Shown: piece by piece, positions 34,848 through 47,506 of the stretch
Layout of the letters: each line of letters begins with the position of its first letter
Numbering within the stretch: the stretch's first letter is position 1
NCBI GenBank assembly: GCA_016800925.1
Contig: JABCPU010000029.1
Coordinates: forward strand, 269,218-333,217
Reading direction: 5' to 3'
From: Suillus spraguei
Lineage: Eukaryota > Basidiomycota > Agaricomycetes > Boletales > Suillaceae
DNA: 64,000 nt
The notes under the pieces: model-generated
Told to the model about the DNA's origin: nothing
What the model saw: the letters and a program-made list of their open reading frames with translations, nothing else
The model's database searches: none
Position numbers and translations under genes: made by a program

Positions 34848-35973
34848 ACTAATATAACATACCGTAGCGTAATATTATATTATTTTTTAAATTGAATTCG
34901 TGTTCAAATCAGTACAGAATTCACATCAATAATTGATTAATCAATCAATGAGCATGGGTGGTCTAGGCTCAGTTCAAGAATAGTCTTGTCATCGGAAACA
35001 CCTGGTTCTCACCACTTTGGGGTTAGTGAATCAACCCCAAGTGTGCTCGTGGGTTAGGTGGGCCATAGTTACCATGTTGACAGTAGGCACGCACTGCATC
35101 CCACATCAACTGATCATCACATATATCAGTCGGCTTTTCTTACAAGCACGGCTATGAGCCGCGGCGCTGAGAAAGCTGGCTGAAGGAGAAGCTCTGTGTA
35201 GTCAGCATTCATGATCCGAATGCTTAAAAAGTTAACACTAACCGTTCTGAAGATGTGGCAGCATTTCCCTTGCTGAACTAGTGATAGTGGGGCCGGGGTA
35301 GCTGAATGCGAGAGGGGGACCACAGAGTGTACGGGGTAGTGTACAGTGAACAAATTCTCTGTGGGCAAGCAATGACTATGGCGTTAGACCACCTTCCAAG
35401 AGTCGTACACGACATCATGTACTCGCGCTGACCTGCGCGTTGCAGGTGAGCATATGTTCCGACTCCTGAGCACAGTTCGAAGTTCTCGTATGGTTGACCA
35501 TCATGCATGACCGACACGTTGACAGGAGTGCTAACGGGTTCCTACTAAAACTAGAAACGACGATCCAGGGTAGGTGAGTGGGCGACTCATCTTCAAACTT
35601 CCAATCGCAGATGCTGGCTCTTCGATCTCGAAAGCAGACATGCATACCAAGCTTCTTGGCGCACCGCGATAACTCCATATAGAATTTGGAGCTTGATTGT
35701 CACTTGTCAGTCGACTGTCAGTAATGTTATGGCTATTAGTTCACGAGTCTTCAGTACGACGTAGTATAACTTGCTCACGAAAAAAATGGTAGATAGGTTT
35801 ACGCAAATCATTGGGATGTGTGCATCGAGGTAGACTTGAATGCTCCGTGGGTTTCATTTTGATCAAGCTGCACATGGCTGATACACTTACTTGGCCAGCT
35901 GTGCATTCGCAAGACGGGTGGAGTGGATAAAGACCAATTTCCATTTTGAGAACTAAGGAAAACGGGTATCGTG
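34848..35973. other. intergenic, possible unresolved minus-strand gene
   Basis: No gene can be defined. On the minus strand an ATG at 35944 opens MEIGLYPLHPSCECTAGQ followed by a GTAAGT, and downstream frames (MELSRCAKKLGMHVCFRDRR at about 35678, others to 35126) look weakly coding. I could not join them with sensible introns, and they resemble no known family. Confidence 0.25.
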
Positions 35974-36179
35974 AAATGACAACACCGACGGAAGCAGTTT
36001 GGTCTGCTTCTGCTCTTGTTTCCCTAGGTTTCTCTCTTTACATTCTCCATCAAGGCACTCAGCAAGGATCGGCGCTCACATTTTTCTTGCTGCTATCAAC
36101 AACGTTGTTTTGCAGCAAGCTGCAAGGTTTTAGCCCGCCGCCACCTCGACGTGTTTTCCCTGTGCTACCCACGTTCTGA
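35974..36179 (+). CDS. small hydrophobic ORF upstream of ELL
   Basis: A 68-codon ATG frame (MTTPTEAVWSASALVSLGFS...) has two hydrophobic stretches, ALVSLGFSLYIL and LTFFLLLSTTLFCS, and a proline-rich end. It stops 60 bp before the ELL start codon on the same strand. It could be a small membrane protein, an upstream ORF in the ELL leader or chance. Confidence 0.25.
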
Positions 36180-36239
36180 GTTATTCCCTGAAGCCTTTCA
36201 AGGATAAACTGAAACCGTGTTGCTGACTACATCGCCGTA

Positions 36240-38586
36240 ATGCCTCTTCCAAGCGGCACGCCTCTGTCTCTCCAAGGGCATTCTCGCCCTGGAGACACTG
36301 TTCAGACCAAGCCTAAGCACGCTATGATCGTCCGTATGTCAGCTGAGACACTAGAAGCTCTGGAAGACTTGTCTAGTAACCCTGTGATGAATTTCGAGTT
36401 TGGCGATAGTCCAGTCAGTTCAAGTACTTGCCACTCGGCCATATCTAACATTCAATCTCAGGGCATTTATATCGGGGAGACATTCTTTCCAATGCGACCT
36501 CTGAAAGAGAGTTCTCCGCACGAAATCTATCTCAGAACGTCCTCTGCAGCCAAGCCAAATGCTCCATTGAAGCTCTATGCCAACGTCATGGGAAAATTCA
36601 TCGTTGACCGACAACTTGACGAGAAGGTTACCGATAAAGTACGGCAGCAAACCATCGAGGCGAAGAAGCAACATTCCGAGCGTCAGACCATCATGCTCGA
36701 TGCCCCGCTCATATCTGCGTCAAGTACGAAGAATTTGAAGCGGAAAACGCCAGGTTCAGGGACGGTGGTAAAGAAGATTGCACAACGCGATACTCTTCGT
36801 ACTCCTGCTGCATCTACCCCTGTTACACGCAAAATCTCGCCGATACCACAGACCGCTTCGTCAAAGGCGAATGCAGATATTCGCAGGCGTCTTATCCACT
36901 TCCTTGCGGTTGAGAATCGTGAAACAGACTTGACAGTAGCCAGGGTTTGCGGGAATAGCTGTGATGCCACTGCAAGGGCTAATTTACTTAGTATCTTAGA
37001 GGAGGTGGGTATGCGTCACTCTACTTTGACTTTTTCACTCAATGGTGAATGTACAGGTCGCCGAGCAAGTCCAAGCACGGAGAGGCGACAAGTCTCCTCG
37101 AAAATGGAGTCTCAAAAACCGTACATGGCTCGAAGTGCGTCCATACGAATGGGAGACATACAAACCGTCAGAGCGGACCAACATTGCTCGACAAGGCAGA
37201 GTCGTGCTCAGTTCCCTCAGGATACCTGAGTCTGACTCTGTGTGGGATCATTTTCGCTTTCGAAACGTCGCACCTCCTACTGGAGCTGCTCCTCATCCAA
37301 CCCACGGAGGTAAGACCATCACAGGCCCACCTGCGGGTCTCCTTAAGCCGAAGCCCGAGCCCAAACGACCTGCTATATCCAAAGATCTGAAACAGAAAGC
37401 GAAGGCAGATTCTTCTCGAACAAAGGGAGATATACAGATGAAAGACGAGAGTACGCGGCCCAGGGGCGACATACAGATGAAGGACGAGTCCGTTAAACTC
37501 CCTAGGGTGGCCGCAATTAAGTATGAGGAAGCCAGTCCATCGCCCAGTAGCAGCACCAGCACCAGCTCGAAGGTGGCGTCCAGACGATTACCGGGCTCTG
37601 GATACGTTGCCAAAAAGTCTCCTCCCGCCGTTGAGATGGCATCTCGTGAAGCTGCAGGTCCAGTCGATGTTCGTCCTCAACGACCCCTACCCCGCTTACC
37701 TTCCAAACCTGTACCGGCGCCCCTTCCGCCACTCCCAAGTCAGGAGAAGACGCCTGCCACTTCGATGCCAATGAAGATGACGAAGAAGATGCTTCCACCT
37801 GAAGATTCCGATAGAGAGCGCGAAAGACATAGAGATAAAGATAGACCACCGAAGGATAGAGTTCTTGCTGGTGTGAAGCGGAAGAACGCCACCCATGATG
37901 CAGGGGATGCGCAAGACGAGGAGGGGCTCAAGGCAAACTCGTTCAAGAAGCGCAAAACGGAAGAGAGTCCACCTGCTGCACCTTCGTCTTCATTAAAAGG
38001 TCGAGACTTGTCTCTTCCAAAGAAGCCGGTCGAAGCCGGATCTCCTATACCACCTCCGCCGAAGAAGATCAAAAAAGAGCCTTCTCCGCTTCCACCGCCT
38101 CTTCCACCGCCTCGTACCACCTTACCGACGCAACCACCGCCCCCAAACTCGCCTTCCAAAATAGAACAACGACCGAAATCCAACGGAGCATCAAAAGCCA
38201 GACGAAAGTCACCAATATATACCTCATCGGATGAAGGAGAAATACCAGAGCCGCCACGGAAGTCAGTCCAGGATCCTTCCACGAACACTGATCGCTCCAA
38301 AGGCAAGGAGGGACGTGCCCGCCCCCGATCTTCTTATCCACTACCCCCTGATCGTAACGGGCTACGTTCGCGGTACCAGTCCAAGTACGGACATTACCTG
38401 GGCACATATTCCCAAATTGTCGCACAGAAACGGAAGATCGAGGCCATCCTGAACGGAGAATCGGAAGCGGAAGGAGAAATCATGGATCCGGAGGAGCTGA
38501 AGAGACTCACTGCTGAGCACAAGAACCAGAAAGAGGAGTTAGAGTCCATCCAGGAGAAGTGGATGAACGGATCTGTATCGGAATAA
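36240..38586 (+). CDS. ELL: RNA polymerase II elongation factor ELL
   Basis: A 748-residue ELL family protein, which increases the elongation rate of RNA polymerase II in the nucleus. Two short introns (36414-36461, 37005-37056) give a closed frame. The N-terminal ELL domain runs from LPSGTPLSLQGHS through MIVRMSAETLEALEDL and GIYIGETFFPMRP to LKLYANVMGKFIVDRQL. It is followed by a winged-helix-like part (IRRRLIHFLAVENRETDLTV, NLLSILEEVAEQVQARRG, RTWLEVRPYEWETY). A long Lys/Pro/Ser-rich linker contains a short internal duplication (KGDIQMKDES and RGDIQMKDES). The C-terminal occludin-like domain is compact: YQSKYGHYLGTYSQIVAQKR then DPEELKRLTAEHKNQKEELE. The start is the first ATG and matches the family's MPLPSG-type beginning. 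Confidence 0.9.
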
Positions 38587-40266
38587 AATGGATCACATCG
38601 CGATTGTAAACTTCTTCAGGGCTTAAGGCGGACATGACCTACTCATCAATACCTTCAGTATCTACGCCAAATTTCTTGTTGTACATCGCTTTCACATATT
38701 TTTCGTTCATTGTTTTAATGTTTGACTATACTGTCGCAGAATTGCAGCTATGGAAACTATGCATGTATACGCTGATACATAAACTAATTATGACTGTTGT
38801 TTAATTTTCGACTTGAAAAAGTAGTGTCCAATACTATCTACATCGGCATTTGATCAGCTAGGAAATATGCATTAAAGAATCGGTCACTGACTCTTCGCCG
38901 CGATGAAGAGAAAAAGTTCCAAATAGACCATGTAACAGACGCGAAACCTGAACTGAGAACTACTTAACTACAGCCTATAGTGAACAATCATCACCTATAG
39001 AAACCCTCTTGCTGAGGCCCTTTGAAACCGACTTCCTCGAGTTCTTTGAAGCCGGCTTTAGTATTACGATCCTGTTTCTCGAGCTACGCTTCGAGTGTAC
39101 GGGAGTAATTTCGTCCGTTAATGTACCAGCTTCTGGCGAGGGTCAGATCTGATTGGACGTATACCTAAAAGGATGCACAATATTCATTGAGCTCGGCAGA
39201 ACATGCACGAGAAGGTCGTAAGAAGGTATCGTCCCACCTCTGAAGGTAAGGTTCAGTTTCAAAGGGTGAACACCTTGTCGGTGAAGAATGCTTGAGTCAT
39301 TCATCCATCGTCCTGTTCAAAGCGATACGGGGTCATCTTATGGCAGAACGGATGCAAGAATAATAAAGATTCGCGTGCATGATTTGCAGAGGTCGGACAC
39401 AACCAGGTGGATCATTTTTGAAGAAGCTCTTCATAATTTTCATGTGCTCAAATACCTGTGCCTGATGAGGGACTAGCTATTTGATGTGATGCACAACACT
39501 CACTTCGATGGACAAAATACGGTCAAAGCTGAAGATGTGAATTAGTGTATGGTCTACGCTTGACAGAAAGGCTGCTACCACTGAGTTTCATAGAATTCAA
39601 AGGTATTAAGCATCGGCAGTGATGATCCATTCGTTGAGTCTGACGCAGGTATTGTGACGTACCAACTAAGGTCCAGAATATCCATCCCATCTGTTAGCTG
39701 TGCTCAGTTCTCGCAGTAGCTTTCTAACATCAAAACGTTTGCCTGTTCCAGCGTTACATAGCCAGTTGGATACAGACGAGAGGAATATTCAATGTTCGTA
39801 TGGGCTTGGGCAGGAGAGAATGAAAGTCATGGACACCTGTCAACGCGTACTAAGTAGCGATCAAGAGTTTCAAGGCACGCGCGCGAATGTCCTCGATTCA
39901 TGATTAATTTCTCGTAGTCATTAACGGCGTAGGGCACGGATTGTTACACGAAGAATGAGGTCTGGAACTGGGTCCTTCCATGGCATGCATAATATTGACC
40001 AGGAAATGAGGAAAAGTTAAAACATCCAGCCATTAGACTGATCCCTGGCTGGTTATATTACTTGCGGTCCTGTTAGAGAGCGTATTGAGTCTGCAAATCA
40101 TCGATAAACATTGCTAGTAGTCTCCGTTATGTAGAAATATATGTGAGGACCTAGTGTTCACAGCTAGGACTCAGGCTCCTGAAAATATGTTGTAGCAACC
40201 GTGAGAAACACCTAATTATAATACGTCTGTTTAGACTTTTCTCTTTACCGTGAACATGTGCGCAAT
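38587..40266. other. intergenic, no gene recognised
   Basis: A 1.7 kb gap between two same-strand genes. Only frames under 70 codons are present. At 38999-39063 the phrases CCTTTGAAACCGACTT and TCTTTGAAGCCGGCTT form an imperfect short repeat. Confidence 0.35.
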
Positions 40267-42863
40267 ATGCACAACATGTCTGCACCGCCATCCTTTGTGT
40301 TCAAGACTTTTGGAGTCCACTTTAACACACGCACAAATGCAAGCTTGCTACTGCATACTCGCCGTAGATTTCCTCGCCCCGATATCGATCGCTACGACAC
40401 TATCCGCCTGTTTTTTCAGCGGCAGCTTGCAACACATAGTTCTACGCCAGTGACGCCACTACCAGCCTGCAGGAGATCTACGTTACACACGATATTTACT
40501 CAAAGTTCTTCTAGGTCATTTACCAGATGTGACTTCCGGGAACTGAGGTCCCTTCGGTCGCGCCATAGCCACTCGAGCGAGGACGAGAGAGGTAGCATAC
40601 TTGAGAGCGACCGCTTCCACCAGGAAAGCAAAGCACAGTTACCCGGCTCCGCCAGTTCTGTAAAAGGAGATTTAGGACAAGATACGGATGTCCATCCTCC
40701 CCCTCCACCATTAAATCTCGACAACTATCCCCGTCTGTACCGCAGATTAGCTCTATCCCTTTCTCACCTTCACCGCCCCACACGAGACGACTTCCTGAAA
40801 GTAGCCAGTGGGTTCTGGCAACGTCTACGGATCCGCTTTAAGTGGTTTACTATACGTTCTTTCCGGAGATTTAATGCAGATGACATTTCCGCTTTCATAA
40901 CATGGTTCCTAATGAGCCAAACTCTATGGATATTGGTTGGAACGTGAGCTGAAAATACCTGGTCTGAAAATCTGATGACTTATACTACTCAGGACGACAT
41001 TCTTTTCCGTGGTTTTTGCCACTGCTAATAGTTTGCGATTGCAAGGTGTGTGTCGCCTCTATGTAATCATATATATGTTTCTCATTAGACATCGCAGAAT
41101 ATATAGCACGTGCCATAAGTAACTACCTCACCAGCGAGACTGGCGTCACAGTTATCTTCGAATCTGCCATAGTTCCCAAATGGAAGGACTCTCGCATCTC
41201 CTTCAAAAATGTATATGTCTCCCGCAGATCATCGTCCACCACCCGTCCGCGAGCGCCAAAAGAACATATTGGACATAAAGCGGCTGTTGGATATGATGTC
41301 AGTAGCCACCCTGCATACCACTATTTTGTGGATGACGACGAAGAAGTGGTCGAGAGTCACACCGAGGATGATGTCAACTATTCCATGTTTGACCTCAACG
41401 TAGACTCTATAGACGTCACTTTATCACTCCAGCACTGGCTGAGTGGCAAGGGCCTTGTGGAGGATGCTGTGGTCAAAGGCGTTCGCGGGGTACTAGGTGA
41501 GCATCTTTGTTCGTCGAACATCAACTTGAACTGAGGTCTGCAAACAGACCGTCGCTCTGTTTTCTGGGACCCAGAAAATCCACTTGACCCGGCTGCATTC
41601 CGTCATGTTGGCCACCAAGGCGACTTTGAGATAAATTCCCTACAACTCGAGGACGTTCTTGTGACCGTATATCAACCTGGCGATTTTAGGCCTTATACTG
41701 CCTCCATTTTTCGCGCAGACATAAAAACATTCCGGAAGCAATGGCTCTTCTACGACTTTTTGCGTGCGGAAAACGTTGTAGGGCAGTTCGATAACTGCCT
41801 GTTCAGTTTGCATAAACCTCAAAGCATCGGCCGAACTACTGAACAGGATCTCAAGGATGGCAAATGGTCGCGGATGGTAATGTGAATCGACCCTATCTCT
41901 GGTCAGTTCTGATACGTTAATCATAGTCTAGGATCCGCATCGATGGCGTTAATATTGATCATATGCAAAATTCCACGACATTGGAAGGCGGCCCCTTGTC
42001 GTGGATAACATCTGGCAAAGTTGATGCAGTGCTAGATATAAAATTTCCTAGGGACGCAGAAGATGAATTTGCGTTGAATGCCATTCTGGGTGAGCTCGCA
42101 GATGCCATCACTACAGCGGCTACTGCTTCTCTACCCATTGAAAGGATACCTGGGCAGCGGGAGCTCGCAAAACCACCTCTTACTGCACCTACGACCGATA
42201 ACGAGAGAGAAGCTGATGATAGTCCTAAAGTTGTCATCGACATAGACTTGCGATTTAGGGATATCAAGGCTGCTGTTCCGCTATTCACGTCGGATCTCTC
42301 ATATGTCAACAGCGCACTAATAAGATCTATAGTGGCATTCATGAAGTGAGCGAAACATTCTATCTACCATGCTCGTTTCATTGATTTGTCCAGCGCACAT
42401 CATACCTTGGTTCCTATTCACTGCAGAGTGGTTAAAGATTTGAGTGATTATGACGGTGCATGGACTGTGAGTATCTTTCTGGAGTTTTCGTAATTCCACT
42501 CATACATTGGCTTTATAGATGTGGGAGAGTATGTTGTGTTTCTCATGTGATAACTTACTACTACTAATCACCTCAAATTGTAGCTGGCCTCATGGATGAA
42601 CTTTCACAGAAGGTGGAAATAATTCGATTTCTGATCAATGTGATCTGATGAGCTTGCTTTAGATATACGATGCACTTGCTTATCACGTCTCCCAAGTCAA
42701 TTTGAACAGGCGAGTGAAAGCAGTCAGCGTGTGGTCATTGCAGATGACTGCCAGTGCTGTACTGTCTGCGCTGAGGAACCTAGTGGATCCAGTGTCTATG
42801 CAGGTTCGGGATCTGTACTACGTGAATGGCGTTCCATACGACGCCTTAGTTCCTGGATCGTAG
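40267..42863 (+). CDS. MDM31/MDM32 family inner mitochondrial membrane protein
   Basis: A 732-residue protein in nine exons. The introns are 40944-40992, 41046-41088, 41497-41547, 41877-41926, 42346-42393, 42467-42518, 42529-42583 and 42613-42662; the frame closes exactly. Mdm31 and Mdm32 are inner-membrane proteins needed for mitochondrial shape, nucleoid maintenance and lipid balance. The N-terminus is Arg/Ser-rich and acid-poor, as a mitochondrial targeting sequence should be. Two hydrophobic segments follow (DISAFITWFLMSQTLWILVG, TFFSVVFATANSLRL). The conserved body shows EYIARAISNYLTSETGVTVI, PKWKDSRISFKNVYVSRR, FDLNVDSIDVTLSLQHWLSG, FRADIKTFRKQWLFYDFLRA and NALIRSIVAFM-like YVNSALIRSIVAFMN. 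Which of the two paralogues it is cannot be told by eye. The start is the first ATG (MHNMSAPPS); the second Met is also possible. Confidence 0.9.
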
Positions 42864-43697
42864 GCTGGCAAATGTTTTGCAGCTCATTCTGCGTTGCGCC
42901 TTTATCTATCAAACGGAATTCTAGGAGACATGTTCGTAAATACGGTTGAGTGTTCTATTACCAGTCGTATTTTCTAACGAGAGATCTTTTGACATGGGAG
43001 TCAGAGAATGACGAAGGGTTGTATAACAATATTGATTTGATCACCATCTCGTTTGTAGCGATGCTAACGGCAGTGGAATGAGCGGAAACGCCAAATAGCC
43101 AGAGATGTTGGGAAAATGATAGAAATGACCTTGACAATGTCCGCGACATGCCCATGTTGCATCTCCTCCGCAACTCGTCAATGTTTCGACACTGGATCCT
43201 GAAGCCTGAGGTTTTATGCTCTCTTGATTGGAAAAATGGAGGTTATGCATGATGCCAGTAACGCACCAGTACGTGGCTGCACGAGTCCTCCTCTTCAGGT
43301 TTGTGCCGCTCGCGACAACTATCAATACCAATACTCATTACTCGCCAGCTTCTGAAAATTGCCAATCATCTACGATATGCCGTAACAGTGTAGCACCGCT
43401 GCCAGATACCGTTAATTACATGACTCGTTCCCGTTCTAAGAGGGATGGTTGTCAATTCTGACGTGTCGATCAGGATAGTCCCCGTGGGTTCCCACAGAGC
43501 AGCCTTCCTCACGACTGACGGACCTCACTATGAATGAATGTAGGTGACCTGGTGGAGTTTCCTCGCTGGCAATCGTGTCTGTGTGACTAAATCAACAGGC
43601 TGAAACTGAATGCTCAATATACGTGCTTCAGTTATAAAGCACGTCATGTTCTAAATCTGAACATCAGTTTCTCCCCCATTGCCCCAAGTATGAGAAC
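42864..43697. other. intergenic, no gene recognised
   Basis: No coding signal was found. It separates MDM31/32 from the sugar transporter pseudogene, which is on the same strand. Confidence 0.35.
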
Positions 43698-46401
43698 ATG
43701 CCCCGATCACTGCGTTTAAATTCGACTGAGTCCAAGCAAGAGGATGGGAACATTATCATTGTCTCTGACTTGACCGTCGTTGGCTTCAGAGGCCTTTTTG
43801 AAAATAAATTTTTGTGAGTGGTTTTGTGAGTTGACAGAATTTAAACGATGGGATATATTTGCGGCGCAGACTTGGTGTATCCTTATTCTCGACTCTCGGA
43901 GGATTCGTGAGTTTTTCTTTTACAGTATGGATGACCGTCATTAACATTGTGCCTTGTTACATACATTCAACAGCTCTGTGGCTACGTCCTGGTGAGCTCG
44001 GCAACGTCCTGGCGTGGCACTAACTTAACATCTAACTATGCATCAGGGACTCCCCGGCAACGTGCTCACCATCGAGTCTTTTGGAGCGAAGTTCCCAGAT
44101 ATCTACATGAATGCAACGCTGAAGGTAAGGGTGATATTCCCAAAGATTGCGACCCTGTCGGAGTAAACCACTCTTAGGGATGGTTTTCCGCCGCATTTTT
44201 GCTGGGCAAGTCAGCATAACATGCCGCCAGCGTCTGCCAGCTGATGTACGTCCGCAGCTGCCTGGTTCGGAGCTAAAATGAGCGGCCCTGTCTGTGACAA
44301 AGTGAGATCTATTATTTAGAGAGACAGGTCAAATTATGATCGACTATGACCCAGATCGGGCGAAAGATTGTAATAATATACAATGCTGTGATCTTTCTTC
44401 TCGGTAGTTCACTCCAAGCAGGTGCCACGTCTCGCAGTAAGTTCTATTCGTCACACTTCTCTTCGCTGAACATCATTTTACCAGTTGAACTGTTCGCCGG
44501 TCGCGCGATTGCTGGTTTGGCAGTCGGTTCCCTGACGCACGTCGTCCCAATGTATCTCGCAGAGATATCCAGTGCCAAAATTCGTGGATCTTTAGTTTCT
44601 CTGCAACAACTCGCTATCACATCTGGGGTGAGCACAACAATCAGTACTAAGGTTATGCATCTGACACCATAAAATGTAGATTCTTGTCAGTTGTACGTGA
44701 AAGTCTGCTTTCATATATTCGTATGCGCTCATTACTCGAATACTGGATTGCGTATGTCACATCACGTATCGGGGGAACCCGTTGTGCCCCAGGAATACCA
44801 TACACTGGGACACTTCCGAACGGCATCCCCGCGTTCAATCCTTATACCGATGTCCCTCCTGGCGGTTGCACTGGTCAAACACAGGCATCATGGAGAGTTC
44901 CACTTGCTTTCCAAATACTACCTGCCTTGGTGTGTTGGCTATATTTTCTGCCTGCTCCTCATACCTATGGAAGTGCAGTGTCTTGGCATTGGCATGCTCT
45001 TCGCGCCATACTCGCCCCGTTGGCTCGTTGAGCAAGGCCGCGAGGAGGAGGCTCTGGACACCCTGTCGCGTATTCGACGAAAGCCAGCCGAAGACTGTTC
45101 TGTTCACACAGAATTTCTGGCGATCGTGACTGAAGTTCGCTTTGCGAGAGAGGTCATGAAGGCGGCATATCCTAATGCGGGACCAGCCGGACGAATAGTC
45201 GATAAATACTTGGCATTGAGATCTAGCTGGTCGAAGTCTAAGTATTTAGCTGTTGGATGCCTTATTATGGTGCTCCAACAAAATATGGTGGGTTTTTAAA
45301 TTATAGTCTTTATTTTATGGTAATGGGCTGTGGTTTGCCAGGCGGTGAATGTAAGTCGTGGTTCATCCTTCTGGAACCAACGTCGCTTACTTTGCTTAAG
45401 ACTCTCGCCTACTTACTGCCTACGAGTAAGTTTTACGAAATGTTTTGTTTTAACTGTCGAGTTCAGAGTTAACTTTCATCTAGTGTTCAGCCAACATGGT
45501 CTTGACCCCAATACGACCTCCCTGATTGCCACTGGGGTTTATGGGATTGTTAGCGTGAGTTCAAGTATAGACAACATCACATAGAAGCTTCCTGATTTGT
45601 TCCAAGATGTTCGCTACTTTCCCTGCTATCATTCTTGTTGATAATATGGGCAGGCGACCTGTATTAATATCTGGTGCTACCTGATGTTTAATTTGTCTGA
45701 CAATCGTGAGTTCTCTCATAACCGTGTACGGCGAGGATTGGCCAGCACATGTGGTAGCGGCTCGTATTACCATTGGTAGGTGCGCTGTAATTACCCACCG
45801 AACATGTTGAACTGTCTTATAGCGTTCGTGTTTCTCCAAAATGTCAGCTTCTCTTACTCGTGGGCTCCGATGGGATGGGGTGCGTGACGCATAACTTATT
45901 TTCTTCGAGGATTCAATGTCTTGGTTAGTCGTTACCAGTGAAATATTCCCGTTGCACCTCCGGTCCACTGGTATGTCCATCACTACATCGTTCATGTGGA
46001 TGATAAAATTGTGCGGTTTTATCATTTTCTTACGTCTATCTGGTACTGACATACTGAGTTAGTTTGACTGGGCTGTTGGCAGTGAATCCAAGTTCGATCA
46101 GAATAGGGTACTATATATCTGCCGGGTCTTCTCTTGTTGCGTTACTCTCAGCTAGTAGGTCAAATCCGAAAATTGTGTCAAAAGTATGTTTAACCGTTTT
46201 CCAGTATTCTTTATTCCAGAAACCAAGGGTCGGGTAAGTATTTTGTTAGGTACGCATGTCCTGTTGAACATGGTTGACAATGTTGTACAGACCTTGGAAG
46301 AAACGGATCCTGTATTTCGTAACATCACTACTGATAGTCAGCGAGAACAGAAGCTGAGTCTATTTATCAGGAGCTTCAATTTGGTCTGCGCGCTTCTGTA
46401 A
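43698..46401 (+). pseudogene. decayed MFS sugar (hexose) transporter
   Basis: A twelve-helix sugar porter gene that can still be followed end to end. It runs from GLFENKFLLGVSLFSTLGGF via GAKFPDIYMNATLKGWFSAA, FAGRAIAGLAVGSLTHVVPM, IAYVTSRIGGTRCAPGIPYT, DVPPGGCTGQTQASWRVPLA and LFAPYSPRWLVEQGREEEAL to DPNTTSLIATGVYGIVS, DNMGRRPVLISGAT and PETKGRTLEE. The lesions are clear. The GYDQG motif reads GYVLG. The intron before YWIAY has GTACGT as donor but AT instead of AG at 44740-44741. The helix with GCNAIIYYAP is lost around 45350-45480. An in-frame TGA follows SGAT at 45682-45684, and the region after TSFMW is scrambled. One intron (from about 44208, donor GGCAAGT) is of GC-AG type. It is not expected to make a working transporter. 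Confidence 0.85.
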
Positions 46402-46966
46402 AGAAATTTATGGCTGGCCCAGGTCATCATTTTACCATCGAATCGATGCATCCATCATGTATATTATGAACTTTGTCTTTTTCTATCCTCATTATTACCT
46501 CCACTTGTTCTTTTCACAGCATCGTCAGTATCAAGGACGCAACAACAGAAGCCTTTCTTATGAAGACAGGTGATTTTGTGCTGTCTAGAACGAACCTCAC
46601 TTCCGCTCTCTTCCATGTTGAATATACCGTATGCGTAAGCGCTATCTCTCCTTTTGCCATCTTTGTTCAGTGCAGTCCTATACAAACCAGTACGAAGCTC
46701 TACATTGATCAGACAGCGCATGTTATCTTTCTCTATGCTCCAACCAAGCCTTGAAATATGGTTAATACAGTGATTTGCAAAATGAAACCATAGTTCAGGT
46801 CTGACAGTCCTCGCGAGCAAACACCTCATGATCCCCTCGCGACGTTATGTGACTCATTCAAGTATGCCAATCAGTGTATAAACAGCAAATGTAATTTACT
46901 CATCTGTATCGTTGTAATATTCATTAATGATGATGTCTTACTATCCACGAGTGATTATATATGACG
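46402..46966. other. intergenic, no gene recognised
   Basis: A short spacer between the transporter pseudogene and the MITE-like element, AT-rich towards its right end. No coding signal was found. Confidence 0.35.
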
Positions 46967-47506
46967 CTCCAAAAGGAACTTTAATAAATTGCGCGATACG
47001 GCATCAAATGCGCGATACACAACATTGAGTGCGCGATACACAACACCGAGTGCGCGATACGGCATTCCAACAGGCGACCAAATGATTTTTAAGGCCTGGC
47101 CAGTAGTAGTAATTTGTGCATTATTATTGTGTAAAACACTATACTCAAAGTCAAGGAACGTCTCGATGTGCACCATCGGCCCATTGCATATGAAGTCTCA
47201 CCCATGGTGCGTGCAGGAACTTGTACAAATCAAAAGAGATGTGAGGAGGACCGGAAACAGCTGTGGTGGAATGGAATGGATAGGTTTTTGCTGAATGGAT
47301 GAATTCTTCAACCTTGTAAGGAGGCTGTCGAACGCTTCGAGAAACTCGGCTCATCAGAGAGATGATTCAACCTAGACTGCTGGAGGGCCATATTATATAT
47401 TGTGAAATAGCTAGTAGCTGCACTTTGAGGTTGCGTATCACGCACTTGGGGTTGTGTATCGCGCGCTTGATGCCGCAATTTATTATGTAAAGTTCCTTTT
47501 GGAGCG
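46967..47506. mobile_element. MITE-like element with 19 bp inverted ends and subterminal repeats
   Basis: The 540 bp segment starts CGCTCCAAAAGGAACTTTA and ends with its exact inverse (47488-47506). Inside the left end, GCGCGATAC occurs four times at 46991, 47010, 47031 and 47052 (19-21 bp apart), with related CACAACA phrases. Inside the right end the inverse occurs at least twice (GTATCACGC, GTATCGCGC). Perfect terminal inverted repeats with phased subterminal motifs and no transposase describe a non-autonomous DNA transposon. I see no clear target site duplication. The ends do not match those of the Harbinger element in this window, so another transposase would mobilise it. Confidence 0.75.

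Noticed and set aside
37740..38306. 188-codon minus-strand Gly-rich frame
   Set aside because: It is the antisense of the Pro/Lys-rich ELL linker.
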